A DNA stretch of 64,000 nt. Source: Nymphalis io. Taxonomy: Eukaryota; Arthropoda; Insecta; Lepidoptera; Nymphalidae. Below, one piece after another: positions 1 to 11,248 of this stretch; the stretch's first letter is position 1, and each line of letters opens with the position of its first letter. The DNA lies in assembly GCF_905147045.1 (NCBI RefSeq), contig NC_065917.1, positions 6,774,501 to 6,838,500 of the forward strand, written 5' to 3'. A program made the translations under genes and the position numbers. The notes below the pieces were generated by a model that worked only from the letters and a program-made list of their open reading frames with translations, was not told the origin of the DNA and did not search any database.

Positions 1-40
1 AGCCTTAGATTATGCTACTAGACCAACGAGGCAGTTAACT
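1..40 (-). repeat. SINE-D head fragment, cut by window start
   Basis: The bases ACTAGACCAACGAGGCAGTT are the reverse complement of the SINE-D tRNA-like head seen intact at 44880-44910. The rest of the copy lies outside the window. About 230 bp of AT-rich DNA with nothing recognisable follows. Confidence 0.6.
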
Positions 41-276
41 ATATCGTTTATCGTCCATATATGGATAATATTAACTCCAGAGCTACTTGCCGGCTCTTCT
101 AAGCAGAATCTATATTCCAAATTTAAATAATCTTGTAACATATATTATGTACTGGTAACGTTTTAAATGTTTAAATTATAGAAGCTTACTAAAGTATATT
201 TTGATTACTATATTTAAAGACATATGGTTTTTTTTAAATGAAATAGTTGGGCAGGCGGGCTAAAGCGAGACCATAC

Positions 277-400
277 ACAGCCAATGCGCTACCAATCTTG
301 GGAACTAAGATATCACTTGCGCCTGTGTATTGTTGAGCGGGTGGTACCTAGACGGGCATGCACAAAGCCCTATAGCCAAATGAAGTTGGTTGAAATATTG
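277..400 (-). repeat. SINE-A fragment, degenerate
   Basis: It holds the pieces CCAATGCGCTACCAA, TTGGGAACTAAGATAT, GGGTGGTACCT and GCACAAAGCCCTA in the order expected for antisense SINE-A, with internal deletions. Confidence 0.6.
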
Positions 401-417
401 TTGTATGTGTAGCCTAG

Positions 418-605
418 ATGAATCAGTGGTTAGAACTCGCGAATTTTAACCGGGTTTAAACCCACACTAGCTCATTGGAATTTTCATAGGTAGTTTGGCG
501 GTTGTAAGGAAATGCATCTATCGGATGAAACTAAAAGTACACGTGTATCCACCAAACGGCATCAGAACAGCGTGGTGCTTTAAACCTTCTCAAAAGAAGG
601 TAATT
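418..605 (+). repeat. SINE-B copy, degenerate
   Basis: AGTGGTTAGAACTCGCGAAT, then CATCAGAACAGCGTGGTG and AAACCTTCTC follow the SINE-B order, with the middle rearranged. An ORF at 495-698 is a by-product of this repeat. Confidence 0.55.
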
Positions 606-1058
606 TACCATTTAATTTTGTGCTTTTGTAATTATAATATTAAATTATATCATTTAAATTCATTAAAATCCCCAGTTATTTATATTAAATCATTATAAAG
701 TTAATGAACATATATAATATATAAAACAGGAACTATATTAAATATAAAATAAATATTTTTACCGAATTTTCTTCCGTCGTGTTCGGAAGGATAAACCATC
801 TCTTTCACGCACACGTTCAAATCTATTTAGGTTATTCGCTATCTCTTTCTAGAGATTTTCCGAGGCTTGACGGGGAATATTGAACGATCTCACTACCGGG
901 ATGCTATGCCAGTGATGTGACTTGCTAACGTTATATCGATAAAATTTCGTTTCAGAAGGATATATATATTTGTATATTTGATTATAAACATTGACTTAAC
1001 AATACGAAAATCTCAGTGGAAAATGTAATATGACTATACGTAATGTAGATACAAGAGC
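606..1058. other. no recognised feature
   Basis: AT-rich sequence with stops in all frames. No repeat family that recurs in the window was recognised. Confidence 0.5.
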
Positions 1059-1349
1059 ACTGGTGGTAGAGCTTTGTGCAAGCTCGTCTAGGTAGGTACC
1101 ACACACTCATCAGATATTCTACCGCAAGACAGCAGTACTTGATTTGTTGTGTTCCGGTTTGAAGGGTTAGTGAGCCAGTGTAATTACAGGCACAAGGGGC
1201 ATAACATCTTAGTTCCCTAGGTTGGTGGCGCATTGGTGATGTAAGCGATGGTTAACATTTCTTACAATGCCAATGTCTATGGGCGTTGGTGACCACTTAC
1301 CATCTGGTGCCCCATATGGCTGTCCGCCTTCCTATTCTATAAAAAAAAT
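1059..1349 (+). mobile_element. SINE-A, full length
   Basis: Starts ACTGGTGGTAGAGCTTTGTG, has the pol III B-box-like GGTTTGAAGGG and ends CCTATTCTAT plus an A tail. This is the complete SINE-A order. Non-autonomous, mobilised in trans by a LINE (family knowledge). Confidence 0.8.
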
Positions 1350-1433
1350 GTAATGAATTATTAACATAAGTCCATGTAACAGAATTAATATATATATTTG
1401 TATATAATATTATATTCAATGTTCAAAAAAAAG

Positions 1434-1760
1434 GTCGACATGGCCCAGTGGTAAAAACGCGTGAATCTTAACCGATGATTGTGGGTTCAAACCCGGGCAA
1501 GCCTGCCAACTGCCACCAAAAGCCAAGCCACTGAATTTTCACGTGCTTAATTTGTTATTATAATTCATCTCGTGCTTGACGGTGAAGGAAAACATCGTGA
1601 GGATACCTGCATGTGTCGAATTTCACTGACAATCTGCCACATGTATATTCCACCGACCCGCATTGGGGCAGCGTGGTGGAACAAGCTCCAAACCTTGTCC
1701 TCAAAAAGAGAGGTCTTAGCCCAGCAGTGGGACATTCACAGGCTGTCTCTGTATAATGCT
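1434..1760 (+). mobile_element. SINE-B, near full length
   Basis: tRNA-like head with A-box-like TGGCCCAGTGGTAA and B-box-like GGGTTCAAACCC. It continues through CATCGTGAGG to GGGACATTCACAGGCTGT. A short extra stretch (about 1503-1528) follows the B box. Confidence 0.8.
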
Positions 1761-1999
1761 CTTGCTGTTGCTCTCTTTATAATCTACTAAGCTGGTGCTT
1801 ATTACGTTTGTCAATTCAAATTACTCGTAAAAGTTTATTAGACTATATTTTTAGTATAAACTTTATGGTTTGGCGTTTTTTTTAATACTTTAGGAAGCAA
1901 ATCCGTGGCTTGATGGTACGCGGTCATATTTACCACAAATCAATAAAGTCTGACGTTTGGTAGAAAGATTAATGAGTGATTAATATCCAGACCTAGATC

Positions 2000-2181
2000 G
2001 CTATTCTGTAAGAACTCGCTTCATTACTCACCCGTGAAGTGTTAACACCGACGTATTACATACTATTTTGTTGCGTGTTTTGAAATGTTGTTATTATCAT
2101 CGCAATAACGTCTCATATCACTTACCGATATTCCAGGAACGTTTTCTGCGATGAGTTTCGAGTTTGTTCTTACAGAATAGC
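2000..2181. mobile_element. putative MITE with terminal inverted repeats
   Basis: The left end GCTATTCTGTAAGAACTC is the inverse of the right end (GAGTTTGTTCTTACAGAATAGC-like, 2160-2181) apart from a small insertion. The left ~50 bp also resemble 51726-51775. No ORF. The superfamily is not assignable and no clear target duplication was seen. Confidence 0.4.
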
Positions 2182-3615
2182 CCTATAAGACAGACTATCA
2201 CATTAATAAATAAAACCTCGTTTAATATTACCTCGTTACACGGTGGGGCCGTCAAAATGGCTAGTTGCCTTCGACCACTGTCAGGGCCTGCATTATGAGT
2301 AAAAAAATAAGAATTGAATTTAAAACCATAATTAAAATGTTCAGCTATTTGAAATAGACATGTATATCGATACTAGTATCTAGAATATCGATTAACATAA
2401 TTCACATCACTAACAACAAAGCTACGTCGCTTTTAAGGGCAGTAATTCTACGCGTGCGTAAGAGGAAGGCTGCCTCGGAAGTCTCTAATAAACATATAAA
2501 AATACAAAATCGATGAACAATAAATATTAAAATGCGTTTTAATTGAGTTTTAAATATTATGTGAACAAAAAGTGATGTGTCCGAAAATATTTATGTGAAA
2601 ATAATATTATAAAGAATTTCACGTAAGTTATTATATAATTTTATAAAATTATTTTAATCTTAGCTATTGTATTTATTATTTGTTCCACATTTAGAATTCA
2701 ACACAATATTTCAAAATTAATCAACTTCATTTTTATTCTTAGCCATTTTAAAAATTTGACATTGAAAAAAAAACACGTCAATCCAAATAGAATTTCGTTC
2801 AAAAATTGTTTTCATTATTTTGGAACATTTCAACCTCGAAATGATTATCTTGTCAAATATATATACTCAAATTCAAAATGTCCGAATTCTATCGTGAACA
2901 TTATTAATAACACCAAATATCAGAATTTCTAGTATAATCCTGATTTAAAACAAACAATCCGCCCTAACGTCGTAACATAATGCTCACTACCTACGTATAT
3001 ATTCACTAACGATCATTCCCGACTTCGCACGAACGATTAAGCTTTGAATAAAAAAATATATTGCAGACTTTGGTCTATACTGCTTGAGACGATAATTAAA
3101 AAAAAAAAACTCTTCGTGCACTATTTTTTTTTTCTTCATATAATCTTGTCTTCAAAGACGTCTGTTCCCTTTGGTTCATTTTTTCTATATCTTTTTACAC
3201 CCTTTCATATCATATATGTCTATATAAAATGTATATATATAAACTATATTATATATATTATAATATACTAACAGTACACTTAATATCGGCAAGAAAGGCC
3301 GATTTTGAATTATTTAAGAATCTAGAAACAGCTTTTCTCACGAGCTTTTATTTAACTTGAGCCTTTAGTATGGTGTGGATCTTGTAAATAAATTTTAAGC
3401 AAGTTCCATACATTCGTTTGAGCTGAAATTTCACACTTTTGGTGCTTATTTACTAAATTTTTATTAAAAATATAACAGCCCGTTATTGCCTTTATTTGTG
3501 ACAGGGTCTGGTTCATTTTCCGCCCAGAGGATCGGAATTGCTGCTACCATTCTTGCCACCGTTCCACGCGATCATGTATATATATATACAGTAGATATTT
3601 TTATTTATATATAAG
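2182..3615. other. no recognised feature
   Basis: Strongly AT-rich with many homopolymer runs. ORFs such as 3044-3271 are low-complexity T-rich translations. No splice-compatible exon or recurring repeat was recognised. Confidence 0.5.
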
Positions 3616-3637
3616 GCTTTAATGTACCGTAACCGTA

Positions 3638-3865
3638 ACAGCCTGTGAATGTCCCACTGCTGGGCTAAAGGCCTCCTCTCCTCTTTTTGAGGAGAAGGTT
3701 TGGAGCTTATTCCACCACGCTGCTCCAATGCGGGTTGGTAGAATTCACACGTGGCAGAACTTCAGTGAAATTAGACAAATGCAGGTTTCCTCACGATGTT
3801 TTCCTTCACCGTAAAGCACGAGATGAATTATAATCACAAATTAAGCACATGAAAATTCAGTGGTG
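3638..3865 (-). mobile_element. SINE-B, 5'-truncated, joined to inverted U2 fragment
   Basis: Antisense SINE-B from its 3' end (ACAGCCTGTGAATGTCCCAC) up to CATGAAAATTCAGTGGTG, where the tRNA-like head is missing. At 3866 it meets a U2 snRNA fragment in opposite orientation. The direct repeat GCTTTAATGTAC at 3616-3627 and 3919-3930 encloses both parts, so they inserted together. Confidence 0.8.
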
Positions 3866-3918
3866 ATTCGCTTCTCGGCCTTTTGGCTAAGATCAAAGTG
3901 TAGTATCTGTTCTTTTCA
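3866..3918 (+). pseudogene. U2 snRNA 5'-end pseudogene fragment
   Basis: The sequence begins ATTCGCTTCTCGGCC and runs through TTTTGGCTAAGATCAAAG, TGTAGTATCTGTTC and TTTTCA. This is the highly conserved 5' end of spliceosomal U2 snRNA, including the branch-site-pairing GTAGTA. It stops after about 53 nt at the target duplication, so stem-loops and the Sm site are absent and it cannot be a working U2 gene. It lies head-to-head with a truncated SINE-B. Confidence 0.85.
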
Positions 3919-4035
3919 GCTTTAATGTACATCATTTGTTAAATTAATAATTGTTAAATTTATAAAATATCGTTGTTTTTAATGATATTTTCTATATATA
4001 ACACTAGCTAATAAAAAGTAGATAATAAGAAAAAT

Positions 4036-4185
4036 GTTTTTTTGGATAAGATTTGCGTAAAATCCGTTCTAAATGAGCGTCTACGTAAAATTGCGTTGGG
4101 GCAGAAGTAACTGTGATAAATTTCAAATCAATCGGGCGGATAGTTTAGGAGGTCTCATGAGTGGTATTTCGCACACACGAGTATA
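4036..4185 (+). repeat. dispersed repeat E, copy 1
   Basis: Contains TTTGCGTAAAATCCGTTCT, CTGTGATAAATTTCAAATCA, ATCGGGCGGATAG and TGAGTGGTATTTCGC. The same order occurs at 40605-40705 and 47378-47555. Transposon class unknown. Confidence 0.6.
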
Positions 4186-4311
4186 TATACATATATATAG
4201 ACAAGATTTTAATATACATAATAAGCTATTAAAACTGGTATAAACGAAATAAAAGTATCTTAAAAAAAAGAGATGTTAACTGCGTTATTATATTACGAAA
4301 AATATACAAAA

Positions 4312-4515
4312 GCCGAGATGGCCTAGCGGTTAGAACGCGCGAATCTCAACCGATGATTGTCGGTTCAAACCCGGCAAGCACCACTGAATTTTCATGTGCT
4401 TATGTTGTGTTTATAATTCATCTCGTGCTTGACGGTGAAGGAAAATATCGTGAGGAAACCTGCATGTGTCTAGTCTGTCAAGCCTTAAGCCAGTGGGACA
4501 TTAACAGGCTGTTAT
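4312..4515 (+). mobile_element. SINE-B with internal deletion
   Basis: Head GCCGAGATGGCCTAGCGG through CATGTGTCTAGT, then a jump to AGCCAGTGGGACATTAACAG. About 90 bp of the body is missing. Confidence 0.75.
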
Positions 4516-4760
4516 TGTATACATAATTCCTTAATGTATTTATTGTCAAGCCTGCGATGTTATATACGGTATTATGTCAGTGTTTTTATTTATTTATGTT
4601 ATTATTTATTAATTATTTATTAAATTACACCAGCTTTAATTTTTAGTTATTTTTATTTATATAGCTACCGTCCCAGTTTCGCACGTTTCGAATAAAGGTC
4701 TATCTAATACGTTTATATCGTAATACTTATAACTCTATTTAAATTGTTTAACAATTTCAG

Positions 4761-4921
4761 TTCGCAGGACTTTATCTTCAACAATCAGACAAGTTTCGAG
4801 CAATTTCCAAAAAAAACTTAACGAAAACCTTCTTCATAAATCTCTGTCGAATTCTGAAGATCTTATGAAAATTTGTAGTTTTTTAGCTTATCGCGTTCAA
4901 ACAGACGCGACGCCTCAATAG
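4761..4921 (+). CDS. putative 3'-terminal coding exon, no family
   Basis: A good splice acceptor (TTTAACAATTTCAG, ending 4760) precedes a frame that starts with two bases of a split codon, stays open for 52 codons and stops at TAG 4919-4921. The translation is hydrophilic, with LNENLLHKSLSNSEDLMKIC near the middle. The other two frames stop. I found no upstream donor partner and no known domain. It may be a real last exon, a transposon relic or chance. Confidence 0.25.
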
Positions 4922-5460
4922 AAATTTAATTTAATTTTTATTGTATCTGATTATGAGTTGGTGTTACCAACAAAAAAAAAACGTGCGGTCGGGGGATCCC
5001 CGTCAGTAACGAAGTTATTTGCGATATTTTTCGACTCAAAACTGTAGTAATAGCAATCCCCATTTTAAGGAGTTTGTTATTAGGAATTTTAGTAATTTAT
5101 TCCTCCAAGTAAACAAAGTTTGTGATGGGAATTGTGACAATAGCCCAAGGATCGAAATTGGGACATGCGTGCGGCTCGAAGCCGTAGCGCTATTGGTCTT
5201 TATATGGTTTCGTATTGCCTTTATATTTTTGTTTTTGTATTTCTAAGAACTTTTATTTTAATTTTATATATTTTAAAAATAACTGTACATAGCTTAAAAA
5301 TAAATGAAAAAACTATTATAAATTAAAAGAAAGAACGTTAGGTAAGTATTTTAAATAAAATGTATTCTTTTGATTGACTTTGCTATTACGTTATGAGATA
5401 TTTCCTACCATTTCACTCTACTGTAAGCCGCGTAAAAAATATTGGAAAATAAAAAACTAT
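4922..5460. other. no recognised feature
   Basis: AT-rich. A 75-codon ORF at 5019-5246 ends in a hydrophobic run but has no splice or promoter support and no recognisable family. Confidence 0.4.
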
Positions 5461-5560
5461 TTTTTCTATAGTACAGGTAGGCGGACGAGCATATGGGCAA
5501 CCTGTTAGTAAGTGACCTACGCCCATAGACATTGGCATTGTAAGAAAACACATCACACAC
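5461..5560 (-). repeat. SINE-A 3' fragment
   Basis: AGGCGGACGAGCATATGGGC and GACATTGGCATTGTAAGAAA mark the 3' third of antisense SINE-A; the remainder is missing. Confidence 0.65.
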
Positions 5561-6637
5561 ACATACATACATCTAACTTAGAATTAAAGCTATTCAATTG
5601 CATAAAACTGTCTAAGGTTACGCCTTGGACAGTTTAGAAAAAACTATAATGTCAAAGTTATAATTTCGAAAATTGAAAACTTTTCTTTTATGCCATAATA
5701 AATATACCTTCTTACCAAAAAGGTTGTTAACGTTTTTAGTACCTTTTTCCGTGAGCTATTTAGATTTTAATAAGAAAACCTTAATTCTCCGTGGGGAATA
5801 AAGAAGGATTTAATTAAAGGAAAATTGTGTTCATTTATTAGTAAAGCTAACCATTTTGGTGGGTTTATTTTGATGTTCCGTTTCAATGCTTAGATGTTCA
5901 TTTCCTGGCAAGTTTTCGTGGTAATCCCCTGGGCTGGGTATAGGGCGACTGAATTACAAATATATTCTATAGTATTCTAGAACCTCGCGCTTCTTAGGCT
6001 GTTGCTATTAATCCCGATATTTGTTCGTATCGTTTAAAACTAGTTCGGAACACAACAGTTCTAAGTATTAAGGTAGAATATGTGATAAGTATATATAAGT
6101 ATATAACAAACAAAGTTGGCTTGCACAAAGTCCTACCACGAGGTAAACATGGTACATACGAATGGAACGGTGTACCGTTGATCGCCACTATAAGTACTTT
6201 TTTAAAACGTTTGAAAGTATAAATGCAAGAGCAGGAGACCAAGTGGGTCGCTCGACAAACGATCACATGCACTTCTGACAGATTCACCATTATATTTTAT
6301 ATTTCCATCATCTGGCTGCATAATAAAATAGGCACCCGTCTTATATTTTCACAACTTGACGTCTGACAACCGACTATGGTTGTGTGGTACCCGCTTAAAT
6401 ATATATATATTTATTTATATATAATACAAACGTACTATTGAATAGTTGTTTCTAGCTTACAGTAAAATAAAATGTTTTGGTAAATAATAGACTAAGCGTA
6501 ATACTGTTTGCTCCTGATATCCGAGGTTCACTCACAGCGCGTTATTTTTATTTCTTTTCGGCTTTTTATACCCGTCCTAACTTCTAAACGAAAGGTCCGA
6601 TTCGAATAATTTAAAGAGGAATATACGTGTAATTTTT
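5561..6637. other. no recognised gene; scattered repeat scraps
   Basis: The only sizeable ORF (5994-6290, -) overlaps a SINE-A head scrap around 6115-6145 and has no coding features. The rest is AT-rich and unassigned. Confidence 0.45.
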
Positions 6638-6910
6638 ACTGGTGGTAGGGGCTTGTGCAAGCTCGTCTGGGTAGGTACCACCCACTCATCAGATATTTTA
6701 CTGCAAAACAGCAGTACTTGTTATTGTTCTGTTCCGGTTTGAAGGGTGATTGAGTCAGTGTAATTACAAGCACAAGGGACATAACATCTTAATTCCCAAG
6801 GTTGGTGGCGCATTGGCGATGTAAGCGATGAAATTTCTTACAATACCAAAGTCTATGGGCGTCTGTGATCACTTACCATCTGGAGGCCGATATGCGCGTC
6901 CGCCTAAAAA
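6638..6910 (+). mobile_element. SINE-A, near full length
   Basis: Runs from ACTGGTGGTAGGGGCTTGTG through GGTTTGAAGGG to CGTCCGCCTAAAAAA; a few terminal bases before the tail are lost. Confidence 0.8.
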
Positions 6911-7169
6911 ATCTACATAATCGACTTTATTACGAAGCTATTTAATTGCATAAGGATTAATATCATGATACGAATAAAATTAACTTTTGATCTTCCCGTG
7001 TTTTTAATTACCTAATTTGAACAAAAACCAAGTTAAGTCACAAACTATGATTGTTAGATTTATTGTCTGGCGGGTTTTGTTGTAGGTAATCGTAAGTACT
7101 ATTCACACGGAATACATTATTTTAGGTATCATCAATAGTTTTAGCTTTAAGATAACCATCCCGTGGTTT

Positions 7170-7215
7170 GCGTTCTATGGGGGAGGCTTTCGTCCAGCAG
7201 TGGACGGCAAAAGGC
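7170..7215 (+). repeat. LINE reverse-transcriptase C-terminal scrap
   Basis: GGGGGAGGCTTTCGTCCAGCAGTGGAC translates as GEAFVQQWT, the C-terminal motif of a common lepidopteran LINE also present at 24290-24490 and 41435-41585. The rest of 6911-7548 shows nothing recognisable. Confidence 0.5.
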
Positions 7216-7548
7216 TGAAGATAATAATTTTTGCAGTACACGTTGATAAATGACTTCTATATTATTGCATTTTTTGTAGGGATTTCTAATTTTTTTCTAA
7301 AATCAAATACATCATATGTTACTCGCTGATAATGTAGCTTTCTGTAGGTGATAGAATTTTTAAAATCGGCTTATTAGTTTTTGAGTTTATCCATTACAAA
7401 TAAACATACAAAAAAAAACAAATAATACCTCTTTAAAATATTATTATAGATTTCGAAGTCGGGAAGAGAACCTACTATAATATAATAATACTTATGCTTT
7501 TATTGTTTCTATAATAACTGTTGTATTAAGTAAGTCGACCTTTTAAGG

Positions 7549-7902
7549 TCCTCCAGACCGATTTCAGCCACGACGGCGGCTAGTATCAAGCGAGATTAGC
7601 CAACTGCGCAGGACATATTATAGTGCACAAATACAGGTACGCTCTCTATTCCCTTACTCTCATAGTCCGATGGGACGGCAATCCGACACGACCGGAAAGA
7701 GTTCAGGCACAGGATCAACGGCTTCCCGTGCTTTCCGAGGCATGGGAGTGTACACATTACCAATTTCCAGACTCCGAGCTGCTATTGAGAATTTTCGATA
7801 GAAAAGCCCAATAGATTTTTATTGTTCGGTCCTGGTATTTGAACCCAAGACCTCCGGGTCTGCGGCCTTACATGTGGACACTAGACCAACGAGGCAGTTG
7901 AC
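7549..7902 (-). mobile_element. SINE-D, near full length
   Basis: Begins GTCCTCCAGACCGATTTCAG (SINE 3' end) and ends CTAGACCAACGAGGCAGTT (tRNA-like head), with the usual body between, including TATTATAGTGCACAAAT. Confidence 0.75.
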
Positions 7903-8190
7903 CTTTTAATAAAGTAATTAATTATATCAAACGAATCTAAATAAGGAATACAACTAATAAATTTACGTGTCTTGTATTTAAAAAACCTATGTAAAAAATA
8001 TTATAACTTTAAAGTTTAATTTTAAAGGTAAGCTTTACTTCCAACTTTTCAGCCCTTCATCGTTAGTTCGACTTGTGGGCGGTGGGTTTATTATTCTCAT
8101 GCTTTTGTTTAAGCACTAGTATCGCCCTTTGCTCGAGTGTTAGGGGACGAGGTATTTGCTAAAAAAAGAGGCCTAAATCCGTGCTTGTGG

Positions 8191-8477
8191 TTTTTTTTAT
8201 AATATAGGTAGGCGGACGAGCATATAAATACCTGATGATAAGAGGTCACCATAAGAAATTGTATATTGTAATTAGTGGCATTGTAAGAAATGTTAATTAT
8301 TGCTTACATCGCCAATGCGCCACCAACCTTGGGAATTGTAATTGCCTGTAATTTACACTGGCTCACTCACCCTTCAAACCGGAACACAACAATACCAAGT
8401 ACTGCTATTTTGCAGTAGAATATCTGATGAGTGGGTGGTACCTACTTAACGAGCTTGCACATAACCCTACCACCAGT
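8191..8477 (-). mobile_element. SINE-A, diverged
   Basis: T run, then AGGTAGGCGGACGAGCATAT, TCAAACCGGAACACAACAAT and CCTACCACCAGT in antisense SINE-A order, with small internal changes. Confidence 0.75.
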
Positions 8478-8794
8478 AAAGCTTCATACCAAATTTTAAC
8501 AAAATCGGTTCATATTAGCATAACTGACTTATTTTATTTACATAAATTATTTTTCGCATTAATAATATTATCTTGTTGTGATTTTAAAACTGTCGGTTGA
8601 ATAAAAGCCGATATATGTAGTTCAGTAGCAAGCACCACTACAGCAAATAACATGTGCTAAATTTGTGCTCATAATTGTAAATCGTGAGGAAACCTGCATG
8701 TGTTCTTTCAGGCTACTTACTCCTTAAGGGCATAAGAGAGTGCATACCCCAAGGCGCGTTAATTTATATTCTTCTTCTTCGAGTGCCACTCCGA

Positions 8795-9095
8795 CTAGCG
8801 AAGATTGGCAGTCAGCTTTAAATACTCCTTCTTGTTCTTCGCGAGGCGAAAGAGTTCGACAGCACTCGCGATTCCCGTCCATTCACGGATGTTGCACAGC
8901 CAAGACTTTTTTCTGCGCCCAACAGCTCTCCTTCCAGCAACTTTTCCCATCATAATCAGTTGCAAACGTTCATATCTTTCATGCCTAAGCACGTGTCCGA
9001 GATATGCAACTTTTCTCTTCTTGACAGTCTCCAAAAGTTGCCGTTTTTGGTTGACGCGTCGCAGAACTTCCACATTCGAGACCTTATATAATAAA
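8795..9095 (-). pseudogene. RTE-type LINE reverse transcriptase, C-terminal fragment
   Basis: The minus-strand ORF contains NVEVLRRVNQKRQLLETVKK, then VAYLGHVLRHERYERLQLI and GRRAVGRRKKSWLCNIREW. These are the conserved end of the RTE/BovB-type reverse transcriptase abundant in insect genomes. Only the last ~95 codons remain: polymerase and endonuclease domains are absent, as expected of a 5'-truncated insertion. The A-rich stretch at 9090-9120 lies at its truncated 5' side. Confidence 0.75.
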
Positions 9096-9539
9096 ATAAA
9101 TAAATAAAATAAATTAAATTTATATATCACATTACAAATTTGACCCCATTATATAAGTTTCTTTAAATAAGTTATAATATGTAAGCTTAAAAAAAACTAA
9201 AAGCAAATTCACATGACACAACGACTTTTTAACACACAATTATTTATTAAATAAATTAACCCCTTTTATTATGTAAACTCTAGCGCTGGCTACGTTGCGT
9301 GAACTTTTCAAATAACAAGTTATATAAGTACCGTCAGCAGAAAATGTATTTAATTATTTTTAATTAATAAATTGTTACAATGTTATAATATTCGAATGCC
9401 GTGAACGTTTTTCCTTTAAATTATAAATTATTATAAAGTGCAAATTCCATATAATACCTCTGCACAGGACAAATTAAAGACTTCAACTGGGCGCTAACAA
9501 GTGCACTTCGTAACTCACTCTATAACTTTCCTTTTTACT
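9096..9539. other. no recognised feature
   Basis: AT-rich, no ORF of note and no recurring repeat seen. Confidence 0.45.
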
Positions 9540-9895
9540 TCAGAAAGGTACCCGGCTCCCATTGGGGGGGGGGGGAACTCGGTTATGTGGGATTGTAACC
9601 CACTAAAACCACTGGTGGCCATCCTCGGCCGGATCGGAGAGTCTGCGGGATCCTGTTGATATAACGCATTCGCGGCCTCTCCCGTGCTGTGCTCCTCTCG
9701 TGGCTCGGCGGAGATCTCCTCAGTCTCCTCTCTCTCCATAACCTCCCTAACATAACCCGACACGACTGGACAGCGTCGCATAACGGGCCGCCTAGCGATG
9801 TAAAAGTCGCAGGTCCGATCCACCCTTGGGCTATTGTGATCCTCACTAAGACAAGCTTTACGTTTAATTGGAGGGCTAAATAGGAATGTCAACAA
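9540..9895 (-). mobile_element. R1-clade-like LINE 3' fragment (GC-rich)
   Basis: A GC-rich island in AT-rich DNA. Read on the minus strand it ends in GGTTTTAGTGGGTTACAATC and CCACATAACCGAG, the same kind of 3' terminus as at 39834-40145 and 58469-59128 (GGTTTTAGTGGGTA..., CCCACATACCCG). A 12-base G run at about 9564-9575 lies near its end. The long ORFs on both strands reflect GC content; at most a C-terminal RT-element remnant is encoded. The clade call is from memory of lepidopteran R1-type 3' ends. Confidence 0.5.
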
Positions 9896-10838
9896 AAAGG
9901 GCATTGCAAGTATTATTTATTGTTTAAGTACCCAAACAAGTTGACAAGGCTAATGGGTGCCAGATAAAAATAAATATTAATATTTTGTTTGTATAAACAA
10001 ATAAAAAACAAGACAAAAAAATAGTTCAGGCCTCAGGCTCAGTAGCTTGTTCATAGTCCAGCATTGGACAAACACATCACTGTTAAGCAATGGTGCATGT
10101 TAAGGGAGAGAAAGAGACAAAACACAAACATCCGAGTGGATAGACACACAGATAATAACCATGGAAGGAAATTTCATAAGAATAATTACTAATGTCGAGT
10201 TACACGTTCGCTTTTTAAAACTTTGATCCATAACTTATTATTCAAGGCACAAAGTCGAGCAATTTTTTTCAAATGTATTACTTTTAAGTCGCTTATTCTG
10301 CTAACGCTACTCATAAATCCATCACCTTGTTCAATTATTCAGTGTTGAGATTAAAATAACGATAAATTAAATGTTTCTATCGAAAATTTAAATCTAAATA
10401 ATTCGGGAGTTTTTTCTTTATTACTTGTATATAAATAGATTGTTAAAAACATCGCTAACTACCTACGTCTTTCCTTAGATATAGATTTATTTATTTAACT
10501 AGCTTTTGTCCGCGGCTTCGCTCAACTATAAGGAAAGGATAAATGATAGTTTGAAAGTCTGTAATTTTAAAGTAAGAAGCATGAAATGTCATTCTGGTTA
10601 GAAAAAAGGAAGGTCAAGGGTTTTTTTATTTTTATATTGATGATTATTCTTTTAATAACCATCAGTGAACTTACTGTGAATCCCTAACTAATGGTCCTAT
10701 CCACGAATCTGTTGCTTAAATACCCCGGCATCTACCCACGCCGTTAGATATTTTATTCTATCAAATTCAGGTTAAACAAAACTATTAAACTCACTAAAAT
10801 CTTTATTTATATTTAATAATCGAAGCACCTCTTTGTAA
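9896..10838. other. no recognised gene
   Basis: AT-rich. CTAGCTTTTGTCCGCGGCTT at about 10500 resembles widespread arthropod transposon 3' sequence. Nothing else was recognised. Confidence 0.45.
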
Positions 10839-11132
10839 ACGGTGGTAGGCTTTGTGCCCGTCCATAAAGCCCGTCTGGGTAGGTACCACCCACTCACCAG
10901 ATATTCTACAGCTAAAAAGCAATACTTAGTATGGTTGCGTTCCGGTTTGAAGGATGAATGAGTGAGCCAGTGTAACTACAGGCACAAAGGACATAACATC
11001 TTCGTTCCCAAGATTGAAGGCGCATTAGCGATGTAAGGAATGATTAATATTTCTTACATCGCCAATGTCTAAGGACGGTGGCGATCACTTAACATCAGGT
11101 GGCCTATTTGCCTGTCCGGCTACCTATAATAT
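10839..11132 (+). mobile_element. SINE-A, near full length
   Basis: From ACGGTGGTAGGCTTTGTG (with a short duplicated piece, CCATAAAGCCCGTCTGGG) through GGTTTGAAGGATGA to TGTCCGGCTACCTATAAT. Confidence 0.75.
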
Positions 11133-11248
11133 AAATAATATAATAAATTTTATTTATACTCAGACATGTTCACAATTTTAGTTGGCAGTTTTATTTAAAT
11201 CTAGGGTTTTTACATAAGCGTAGGTGGTGGACCTCTGACTCCGAAACT

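Noticed and set aside
982..1233. ORFs containing MRHQPWELR...GSLTLQTGTQQ-type peptides at many places
   Set aside because: These are translations of SINE-A copies (also 12415-12699, 16845-17051, 17974-18243, 48103-48345), not genes.
9515..9904. 129-codon minus ORF and overlapping frames
   Set aside because: GC-rich LINE 3' fragment; no polymerase or nuclease motif.
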